A stretch of 64,000 bases of DNA from Perlabentimonas gracilis (GTDB taxonomy: Bacteria > Bacteroidota > Bacteroidia > Bacteroidales > Tenuifilaceae). Shown piece by piece: positions 40,020 through 47,673 of the stretch (the stretch's first letter is position 1; every line of letters starts with the position of its first letter). The notes below the pieces were generated by a model, which saw nothing but the letters and a program-made list of their open reading frames with translations, was not told where the DNA came from and did not search any database. Location of the stretch: the NCBI RefSeq assembly GCF_011174675.1, contig NZ_JAANIG010000003.1:121404-185403 (forward strand), written 5' to 3'. The position numbers and the translations under genes are program-made.

Positions 40020-43000
40020 CTATCGCTTAATTACCTTACGAACGGTACGCTCACCATCTTGTCCTTCGACTGAGATTAGGTAAACTCCGCTAGGCAGCTT
40101 CTCGGTTGGGATAGAAACCCTGCTATCGCCATGCAGCTGCATATTTACAACCTGCTGGCCAATAAGGTTTACTACCACAACGCGACGAGCGTTCTGTACA
40201 TTATCAAGCCATAACGTATGGCTAAATGGGTTTGGATATGCATTGATGTTCTCCTCGGTAACCACACCAGCACTTGTTGCCAGCTCAATATCGCTAGCGT
40301 TACGCGGTGCTAACCTGTGCTCGCTGAAAGCAAACAGACCAAATCCGGTGATGTTGTACTTTTTGCCTACCTCAATAGTTGCTGGGTCAAAAGCATATAA
40401 TCCTGGGTCAATTGAAAGAACACCACTGCCATCGTTCACCAAGAACCTTCCGTTACCCGGTGCATTATCGGTACACTCGGCATCCTCAACGCGAAGTAGC
40501 ATACTCTGCCATTGGTAACCAGCGGGTTTGGCTGCAACCTCGGCTGTTGTAAGCAACTTAGGCGCAGGAACATCATTATCGCTAGTTATCACTTCAAACG
40601 TAGGATTAGTTATCTGCACAAAGTTATAGAAATGGTCAACCTTACCAGTTACTTGCACCTCATCGCCAATGGCTGGGTTTCCTGTAGCAGTATTTGTGTA
40701 CACCATGATACCATTCCATGCTGTTACACCATCCTGAATAAAGAAACCTCGCTCATTACCACTGTAGAAATAAGCTCCGGTTACAATACCTTTGGTTGTA
40801 ACCACCTCGCCTTGGTATGGGCTTAGGGCTGGATCCTCTGTGGTGTAACGCACCTCGTAGATGGTTAGGACAGAAATCTCTTCGATGGTAAAGGTTACAG
40901 AACGTGATACCTCGGGATTTAACACATCGCCATTATTATCAACAAGCCACATGGTTAGGGTGTACTCACCTAATGCCAAACCAGTTAGTTCAAAGTCATC
41001 GGTAGTTTTCAGTTCAACCTCGTCACCAGCATTTAGCTTGTAAACAACATAACCATCGTCTTCGCCACCAGAGTTATCACCTACCTGGAAGTTATACACA
41101 GCAAAGCTAACGGTTACTTTATCGTCATATAGTGTGCTACCATCGGCTGGAGACGTAATGCTAAGCGTTGGTTCATTACCATGCCATCCAATGAATGACA
41201 ATTCATCAGCAGGATAAACTATCCACTCGCTATCGTCGGCATTGGTACCAGCCGATGCTGCCCAGTTGGTATTACCAATTGTGATATGAGCTTTACGAAC
41301 TAACGTGTGATCCTGTGTAGCACCTTCCTCGCCAGCAACTGACCAAGCTGTGTTCTCAGTTTCAACGCCAATAACATCAATAAGAACAAGGTCTTCGCCG
41401 TCCTTCTTAAACAGACCTATTGCATCGTTACCCGTGAATGAAACAAGTCGGCAACCATCGCAATCGCTACCATAACTTAATGAAAGGTCCCCAACTGAGG
41501 TAATCTCTTCATCGGCCCCTGAATTATAGATAACATACACTTTACCTGCATCAAGTGTTCCGGTAAGAGGAAGAATATACTCTTTCATTTCAACACCGTC
41601 TCTAATGGCCCAACCTCCACCATTGTATGCTGCTTTTACTACATAGTTGGAAAGGTCGAGTGCGCTACTGGTTGGGTTATACAACTCGATTGCACGGTTG
41701 TTACCATTTTCCTTGCCCTCAATATACTCCGAAATAAACAGGTCTCCAACAGGCTCTTCCACAGTGGTAAAGGTCCATACTGTTTTATCGTCTAGGGCTG
41801 GAGTTTCATTGCCTGAAAGATCCTTAATAACACCTGCATCGGCAAGGATATAGTACTCGGTTTCGAATGCCAAGCCACTTACGTCAATAGTAAGCATATC
41901 GTTGTTGATGGTGAAATCCGTATCGGCAAAGCTCAACACCTCGGTATCGTCGGAAACCTTATTGATGGTGATATTACCAGTACCAGCCTCAATATCCTCA
42001 TCGAATTTGATGCTAAGCGTAAAGCTAACGGGCACATCAACATCGTCCCATGCGGGATAGAACTCAACCCCCTCAGGAGACATATCATCTACCACGGTAA
42101 GCACCTCGGTGGTTTCGCGAGAGAAGGCAGCGTCGGTTGCATCTTCGATGCGAACGGTAAAGGTACCAAAATCGCCATTGGCCACGGTGTAGGTATATGT
42201 ACCAAGGGTTGCATCTACTGGGGCATCCTCGTTAAGCAGAATGGCCTCGCCTCCATCACCTGTCTCAACCACATAGATATTAATATGGGCAATATTGGCT
42301 GCTGTCCATGTAAATTCAATATCATCCGCGGTATTGTATGTTGCAGGCAATGCAGGGCCGGTAATCTCCAGCTCGCGGTTCTCGCCTGTTATGGTAACCT
42401 TGTAGTAGGCAATGGTTCCATCCTCGGCGGTAACTTTAGCAACAACCACATCCTCATCGGCAAGCACCTGGGCTGAGTAGTTGGCTTCCTCTACCAGAGC
42501 TTCGTTAAGGTAAACCTCAACGCTAGCGGCATCGTCGGTTGCGGCAATGGCAATACCCTCGAAACCGGTAAAGTCGTCAACGTAAAGCGTTGCACCCTCG
42601 TCGGTATCGGGATCATCAACCAAAAGGCCTGTTCTTGGTAATACATTCAGACCACCAAGGGTAAAGGTGGTAAGTGAAGCGTCGTTAGATACATAAACCT
42701 TAACATCTACTTCGCCAATACCTATTTGCCTGCTAGAACCAGATGTTCCACCTCTTTCTGATGACCAAGAAAGAACGAAAACTTCATTATTCTGAATATT
42801 TAAACCAGAAATTACAGCCGAAACTGTTTTGTCAACTCCGTCGGCAGTAGAATAAGCAAGATCAGGAACAACTTCACCATTAAGCGTAACTGTCCACTCT
42901 GGGGGACGAGTCTCAGCTACTTTTTCAACCATCCCCAGATATGAAACATCAAGTTTTTCAATTGTTGCTCCAGTATTATTTAAAAGGGTAAGGGTTGTGG

Positions 43001-44924
43001 TTAGTACTCCGGTTGTTCCTGTATGCTGATATCCCAAAACATTAGCGTTTCCTCGGAAACCGCCAGCGGTTCCAGAACCCCAGTCTCCTTTATACTTATA
43101 CTTGTCGGATGAACTTCCAGTAGCATCGAAACTCCATTCATCATCATTGCCATAAACGAGCAATTCTGTATCAGTAGCAAAAACAAAGTTGCTAAAATCT
43201 TGAGCATATGGAAGCCCTGGAGGTAAAGGTGAAACACTACCGCTAGCAGTAATCTCCTTAGCCGGGGCTGTACCACCCGATATGTTAATTATTTCGTTGC
43301 TATAGTCGCCAGCGGCGAGGCCACTCTTTAGCCTGATATAAACAGGGGTGCTAGAGAGCTCACCTGCGGTATATGGAACATCTACAGATGCGCTGTAAGT
43401 ATTATCATCGGTTGATACCTCGAAGCTAGTACCTGTGGCATTAACCGCTATGTTCCCCTCAGCTGGGTCGAAGTTTTCACCATCTATGGCAACGGTTTGC
43501 GATGTGGAAGGCCCGTAGCCCAAAATGTACTTAAAGCCCGAAAGCACCTCGGTGTCAACGTTGAGCACAGGCAAAGAAGAGTCGTAAACATTGATATTAT
43601 CGACACGCCAAGTGGCTGCTCCATTGGTTGTAGAGGTATACTTAAATCCTATGTGAACATTACTTTCAGCAGCATAAGCAGACAGGTCAATATTATCTAC
43701 TGTAACAAAATCCCATGAACTACCACCCGCTCTATTTGTAATTGTTAATGGGACCCAAGTAGCATCATTGGGATTACCAACCCCTGAGTAGTCTGTAGAA
43801 ACGAGAACTTCTTGACTAGATTCAGCGTGAGAATAATTAATCATCTCGTCAAAGACAAGCGCTATTTTAGTCAATCCTGTAAAGTCGAGCGCAGGAGTTA
43901 TTAGCCAATCTTCATTAGCCAAATTTGTACCTGAATAACCTGACATATTTGCACTTCCTCCTGAATTCCAAGACCATAATTGATCGCCCAGTACTGAATA
44001 TGTATAGCAATCGCTCAGATCAGCATCAAAAGTTTCTAAGTAAGGTAAGGCTGTGCTCTTTGGCCCAACTACGGTATAGCTCCGCTCGGTTGAAGTTGAC
44101 GATTCGGCATCAGCATCCTCGGCGGTAATTATATAGTAAACAGTTGTGCCGTCAGTTTGGGAAGGGATATCCGTATCGGTAGTATAGGTATCCCCAACCC
44201 CCTTGCTCATGGCAATGGTTGTGCCATAATCACCTGTTGCGGTTCCCCACTTAAGTTCAACAGTCTCAATGGCTGCATCACCAGCGGTAACATCAGCAGA
44301 TATTGAAACCGCATCAAGTGTTGTTACAGCGTTGGGGGTTCCTGTTGGGGTTTGGGTAATGTTAGAGATTGTCGGGGAGGTTGAAGGACCAGCATCTAGT
44401 TTATATAAATTCAATGTATTAGGACTAGCATATGGACGCCAATCTGCTTGATATATTGAAATAGCTCTTGAACCTCCACTGGTATGATTTGAAGCAAAAG
44501 TAAATGCTCCACCAGTAACACTTACAATGTATTCATGGCTTGATGTTTCATTAAAGGAAAAACCAGAAGTACTATTTGCAGTAATTTCGCAATACTTAGC
44601 TTGATCTTCATTATAAAGAGTGAAGCCATCAACAGTATTTCCAACAACTAACCACACAACTGCAACTGATGGATCAATAATTTTTGATTCAGATATAGTG
44701 ATAGCAGTGTTACCCATTCTACCACTTGCAATTGTATTCGTTAATGCTCCATTATAGTCTCCATTAATGCCATGGAAAACATAATAAGTACCTGATTCAA
44801 TTTCTTCAACAGTGGTAATTTGTTCAAAAGTACCAGTTCCTGAGTACTGCCCCCACCCCACTCCACTCCAGAGGAGCATGGTTGCAGCAAAGAATGTTGT
44901 TCTGAGTAGATGTTTTACTTTCAT
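40020..44924 (-). CDS. large T9SS-secreted protein with lamin-tail and Ig-like domains
   Basis: The 1634-aa protein has a signal peptide (MKVKHLLRTTFFAATMLLWSGVGWGQ, cleaved near 26) and a C-terminal type IX sorting domain of type A (about 1560-1634; AYPNPFSHTLWLDNV... GVYLISVEGQDGERTVRKVIKR). Between them are beta-rich modules: a domain resembling a choice-of-anchor J module (about 290-460), an SbsA-type Ig-like domain (about 955-1065, FYPAWDDVDVPVSFTLSIKFDEDIEAG), a lamin-tail domain (about 1070-1240, LFISEYIEGKENGNNRAIELYN) and an OB-like domain near 1350-1540. These are surface or adhesive modules; no catalytic site is seen, although lamin-tail domains often accompany extracellular nucleases. 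Confidence 0.8.
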   Translation of the reverse strand: MKVKHLLRTTFFAATMLLWSGVGWGQYSGTGTFEQITTVEEIESGTYYVFHGINGDYNGALTNTIASGRMGNTAITISESKIIDPSVAVVWLVVGNTVDGFTLYNEDQAKYCEITANSTSGFSFNETSSHEYIVSVTGGAFTFASNHTSGGSRAISIYQADWRPYASPNTLNLYKLDAGPSTSPTISNITQTPTGTPNAVTTLDAVSISADVTAGDAAIETVELKWGTATGDYGTTIAMSKGVGDTYTTDTDIPSQTDGTTVYYIITAEDADAESSTSTERSYTVVGPKSTALPYLETFDADLSDCYTYSVLGDQLWSWNSGGSANMSGYSGTNLANEDWLITPALDFTGLTKIALVFDEMINYSHAESSQEVLVSTDYSGVGNPNDATWVPLTITNRAGGSSWDFVTVDNIDLSAYAAESNVHIGFKYTSTTNGAATWRVDNINVYDSSLPVLNVDTEVLSGFKYILGYGPSTSQTVAIDGENFDPAEGNIAVNATGTSFEVSTDDNTYSASVDVPYTAGELSSTPVYIRLKSGLAAGDYSNEIINISGGTAPAKEITASGSVSPLPPGLPYAQDFSNFVFATDTELLVYGNDDEWSFDATGSSSDKYKYKGDWGSGTAGGFRGNANVLGYQHTGTTGVLTTTLTLLNNTGATIEKLDVSYLGMVEKVAETRPPEWTVTLNGEVVPDLAYSTADGVDKTVSAVISGLNIQNNEVFVLSWSSERGGTSGSSRQIGIGEVDVKVYVSNDASLTTFTLGGLNVLPRTGLLVDDPDTDEGATLYVDDFTGFEGIAIAATDDAASVEVYLNEALVEEANYSAQVLADEDVVVAKVTAEDGTIAYYKVTITGENRELEITGPALPATYNTADDIEFTWTAANIAHINIYVVETGDGGEAILLNEDAPVDATLGTYTYTVANGDFGTFTVRIEDATDAAFSRETTEVLTVVDDMSPEGVEFYPAWDDVDVPVSFTLSIKFDEDIEAGTGNITINKVSDDTEVLSFADTDFTINNDMLTIDVSGLAFETEYYILADAGVIKDLSGNETPALDDKTVWTFTTVEEPVGDLFISEYIEGKENGNNRAIELYNPTSSALDLSNYVVKAAYNGGGWAIRDGVEMKEYILPLTGTLDAGKVYVIYNSGADEEITSVGDLSLSYGSDCDGCRLVSFTGNDAIGLFKKDGEDLVLIDVIGVETENTAWSVAGEEGATQDHTLVRKAHITIGNTNWAASAGTNADDSEWIVYPADELSFIGWHGNEPTLSITSPADGSTLYDDKVTVSFAVYNFQVGDNSGGEDDGYVVYKLNAGDEVELKTTDDFELTGLALGEYTLTMWLVDNNGDVLNPEVSRSVTFTIEEISVLTIYEVRYTTEDPALSPYQGEVVTTKGIVTGAYFYSGNERGFFIQDGVTAWNGIMVYTNTATGNPAIGDEVQVTGKVDHFYNFVQITNPTFEVITSDNDVPAPKLLTTAEVAAKPAGYQWQSMLLRVEDAECTDNAPGNGRFLVNDGSGVLSIDPGLYAFDPATIEVGKKYNITGFGLFAFSEHRLAPRNASDIELATSAGVVTEENINAYPNPFSHTLWLDNVQNARRVVVVNLIGQQVVNMQLHGDSRVSIPTEKLPSGVYLISVEGQDGERTVRKVIKR

Positions 44925-45024
44925 AGTCGTTAGGTTTAGTTAGTATTAAGTTAGGTATTGCATTTTGTAACATACTGCAGGGCAACTGTATATACCCGGT
45001 AAATATGTAGCTGCTTTTTAAAAA

Positions 45025-45055
45025 ACCTCCCCAAAAAATTTATGGAAAGGGAGGT
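45025..45055 (-). terminator. hairpin with T-run in the leader of the T9SS gene
   Basis: ACCTCCC and GGGAGGT pair across 17 nt and are followed on the minus strand by six T residues, about 100 bp upstream of the start at 44924. It has the form of a terminator; whether it stops upstream transcription or attenuates the T9SS gene is not clear. The second T9SS gene shares the GGGAGGTCAA block but not the pairing partner. Confidence 0.4.
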
Positions 45056-45130
45056 CAAGTTAGTTGGAATATTTTTAATAATCAAGTTGAGGAGAGCTAA
45101 ATTATTGTTACGAATTTTGGGTAGCGTGTG

Positions 45131-45200
45131 GAACGGTGGCGGGTTACGGGTTAGACAGCTGCGGGTTAGATGGTTACAGGTTAGACGGTGGCGGGTTAAA
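45131..45200. repeat. R-tract: degenerate GGGTTAGA direct repeats
   Basis: Short direct repeats of the form gcgggttagacggttacgggtta, imperfect and of variable period (about 9-18 bp). The same tract occurs next to each hairpin unit of the array at 45.2-47.4 kb. Confidence 0.7.
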
Positions 45201-45610
45201 AGACCTGACAGCCCTGCCTGTCGCTTGCTTACCCTGTCTAGAGGTCATAGCCGTCAAGCTAAGATCAATTTCAATTTATCTAAAGTCGTTTATATCCTTA
45301 TTCACACCCTCGTAGAGGGTGCATAGCGATAGGGTATAGATTGCAAAGCCTTAAAGCACCCCGTGGGGGTGCAATATATATATCCGCAACCCTTATTGCG
45401 CATCTACGAAGCGCTAATTTATTTGAATCAATTTCTTCAATCGCTATGTGCCCTCTACGAGGGCTATTGTATTCATATTCTGCTCAATCCTATAGAAATA
45501 TTTGTTTCTTTTGTATCCTTAGCTTGACGGCTATGGCCTAGAGGTAGGCGATAGCAGACAGGGTGCGTAGCACCCTGCCAAAGGAAAGAGCAGGCAGGCT
45601 GTCAGCGTCT
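45201..45610. repeat. long hairpin repeat S1, interrupted by a MITE
   Basis: The unit begins AGACCTGACAGC and ends CTGTCAGCGTCT. It is about 110 bp when intact, as seen at 46877-46983 and 47225-47336. Here it is split by the 296-bp element at 45243-45538; joining the flanks and keeping one TAGA restores a normal unit. Confidence 0.75.
45243..45538. mobile_element. 296-bp non-coding inverted-repeat element (MITE-like), TAGA duplication
   Basis: The terminal repeats are GGTCATAGCCGTCAAGCT at 45243 and its inverted copy at the right end, 20 of 21 positions matching (one T/C difference). TAGA is duplicated at 45239-45242 and 45539-45542. Inside, CACCCTCGTAGAGGGTGC and its inverted counterpart near 45455 pair, as does GCACCCCGTGGGGGTGC. 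There is no gene inside, so movement would need a transposase encoded elsewhere. Confidence 0.8.
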
Positions 45611-45862
45611 CGTAAAGAAAGAATGAGTTGCAGGTTGGACGGTTACGGGGTTGGATGATCTGCTAAGGCAGGCAGGCTGTCAGCGTTGGGCCAAAAACAA
45701 GTTGGGAGAGGCGTTTTCTTAGAAAACAGGCAGGAAGTGTTTTTTATAACGTAGCAACCGAATCGTATCTTGCGAGTACGCCCCTGCCTGCGTGGTTCGC
45801 AATGACGATTGACCTTTTTGGTCAAGATGCGGATAAACACTATAAGTTGCTTTGACATTTCA

Positions 45863-45892
45863 TTGAACTCATTGATATAAATCCTAAATTTG
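45863..45892 (+). promoter_or_regulatory. promoter of the Bro-N gene
   Basis: TTG (45863-45865), 19 bp, then TAAATTTG (45885-45892) fit the Bacteroidota consensus. The box lies 18 bp before the ATG, so the leader would be short. Confidence 0.65.
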
Positions 45893-45910
45893 TGGTATAA
45901 CACAAATCTT

Positions 45911-46747
45911 ATGACAAAGGATACAGCAATAAAACTATTCAACGACAAGCAGATTAGAACAATTTGGGATGATGAGCAAGAAAAGTGGTATTTCTCAATT
46001 GTTGACGTCGTTGGAATTTTAACCGAAAGCCCAAACCCTCGAAAATATTGGAGTGTATTAAAATCAAGGTTAAAAAAAGAAGGAAGTCAGTTGACTACAA
46101 ATTGTAGTCAACTGAAAATGCTTTCATCTGATGGAAAATACTACAAAACAGATGTTGCTGATACAGAACAACTTTTTAGACTAATTCAATCAATTCCTTC
46201 GCCTAAAGCTGAACCCTTTAAATTGTGGTTGGCAAAAGTTGGTAGGGAAAGAATTGACGAGATTGAAGACCCTGAAATAGGAATTGACAGACTTATGGAA
46301 ACCTACTTGCGGAAAAGGTATTCTACATCTTGGATAAATCAACGACTTAAAAGCATTGAAGTTCGAAAAGAACTTACAGATGAATGGGATAAAAGGGGTG
46401 TAACAAAAGGACAGGAATACGCAATCTTAACCGATGATATAACAAAGGCTTGGAGTGGCTTAACAACGAAAGAATACAAGAACTTCAAGCAGTTAAAGAG
46501 AGAAAATTTGCGTGACCATATGACAAACCTTGAATTAGTACTGAATATGCTTGCGGAAGCGACCACAACTGAAATATCAAAAGAAAAGAAACCAAGAAAT
46601 TTTAAAGAAAATCAAAAGATTGCAAAACAAGGTGGAACCATTGCAGGAAATACAAGAAAAGAAATTGAAGAGAAAACGGGGAAAAAAGTGGTTACAAGCC
46701 AAAATGCAAAAGAACTTATTGAACGAAAGAATAAAGAACTGGAATAA
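45911..46747 (+). CDS. Bro-N / DinD-like protein
   Basis: The start is the ATG at 45911 (MTKDTAIKLFNDKQIRTIW); 278 aa. The N-terminal 110 residues match the BRO-N (phage antirepressor) domain: IRTIWDDEQEKWYFSIVDVV. The C-terminal half (KNFKQLKRENLRDHMTNLELVLNML... EKKPRNFKENQKIAKQGGTIAGNTRKEIE) resembles the basic helical half of DinD-like proteins. It is likely to bind DNA. The gene is clearly more AT-rich than its neighbours and stands between repeat clusters, so it was probably acquired. No other phage genes are near, so it is either a cargo gene or a stable stand-alone regulator. Confidence 0.8.
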   Translation: MTKDTAIKLFNDKQIRTIWDDEQEKWYFSIVDVVGILTESPNPRKYWSVLKSRLKKEGSQLTTNCSQLKMLSSDGKYYKTDVADTEQLFRLIQSIPSPKAEPFKLWLAKVGRERIDEIEDPEIGIDRLMETYLRKRYSTSWINQRLKSIEVRKELTDEWDKRGVTKGQEYAILTDDITKAWSGLTTKEYKNFKQLKRENLRDHMTNLELVLNMLAEATTTEISKEKKPRNFKENQKIAKQGGTIAGNTRKEIEEKTGKKVVTSQNAKELIERKNKELE

Positions 46748-47429
46748 TTAAGGCTAGCATACAACATAGGGTGTAGCCAACCTCAACACTTCTATCGTCG
46801 AGACAAGACACGGTGCTAACTGACAACGGAACTTCGCAGCTTCATCGCCCGTTTGGAGCGATTTCGGATGGGGAAAAGACCTGACAGCCCTGCCTGTCAC
46901 TTGCTTACCCTGCCTAGGTAGGCGACAGCAGACAGGGTGCGAAGCACCTTCCAAAGGAAAGAGCAGGCAAGCTGTCAGCGTCTTGACGAGAAGAAATGAG
47001 TGGAGGGTTAGATGGTTGCGCGTTGGCGGGTTAAAAGACGCTGACAGCGTGCGTAGCACCTGTCAGCGTCTCGTAAAGAAAGAATGAGTTGCGGGTTAGA
47101 CAGTTGCGAGTTAGAAGGTTACGGGTTGGAGGGTTGCGGGTTTAAAGACCTGACAGCGTGCGAAGCACCTGTCAGCGTCTGGAAAGGAGAAAATGAGTTA
47201 CGGGTTGGATGGTTACGGGTTGAATGACCTGACAGCCCTGCCTGTCGCTTGCTTACCCTGCCTACCGAGGTAGGCGACAGCAGACAGGGTGGGAAGCACC
47301 CTGCCAAAGGAAAGAGCAGGCAGGCTGTCAGCGTCTTGACGAGAAGAAATGAGTGGAGGGTTAGACGATAGAAACTAAAATAATAGAGCCCTGCATTGAA
47401 TGCAAGGCTCTATTAGGGATAAAAATAAG
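46748..47429. repeat. composite array of S hairpins and R tracts
   Basis: Apart from the repeats nothing codes here. Hairpin units lie at 46877-46983 (S2, long), 47036-47071 (S3, short), 47146-47180 (S4, short) and 47225-47336 (S5, long). The short ones are AGACGCTGACAG...CTGTCAGCGTCT around GTGCGTAGCAC. R tracts of the GGGTTAGA type lie at about 46993-47035, 47081-47145, 47189-47224 and 47350-47370. Confidence 0.75.
47382..47414 (-). terminator. original terminator of the second T9SS gene
   Basis: AATAGAGCC and GGCTCTATT pair, with an inner TGCAT/ATGCA pairing, followed on the minus strand by ATTTTAG. It is 260 bp from the stop codon at 47674 because a 219-bp element lies between. Confidence 0.6.
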
Positions 47430-47438
47430 ATAATTTAC

Positions 47439-47657
47439 CAGTAGTATCCGACTAAGTATTTTGTAAAATGATAACAATGTTATAGATTTCTCGCTTCGCT
47501 CGAAATGACAGGCTGTTACGCTGTCAGGGTGAGGGGGTGAAGGCCGCTACGCCGCCTTCACCCCCCTTAGACCTCTTGAAAGTACTGTCATTTCGAGCGA
47601 AGCGAGACCACGAAGTAGCGCGAAGCTATATCCATATTTATTAGTCGGCCAGTAGTG
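47439..47657. mobile_element. 219-bp MITE-like element with 9-bp target duplication (copy 1)
   Basis: The ends are CAGTAGTATCCGACTAA and, inverted, CACTACTGGCCGACTAA. ATAATTTAC is duplicated exactly at 47430-47438 and 47658-47666. Inside, AGATTTCTCGCTTCGCTCG (from 47484) pairs with the inverted arm ending near 47607, and GGGGGTGAAGG pairs with CCTTCACCCCC at the centre, so most of the element can form one long hairpin. It does not encode a protein. A second copy ends the window. Confidence 0.85.
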
Positions 47658-47673
47658 ATAATTTACGTAAGGG

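Noticed and set aside
45131..45200. CRISPR repeats in the R tracts
   Set aside because: Repeat length and period vary, units are degenerate and there are no spacers or cas genes.
45042..45326. 94-aa open frame on the plus strand through the R tract and the MITE
   Set aside because: It is made of the translated repeats (R- and V-rich) and stops inside the element.
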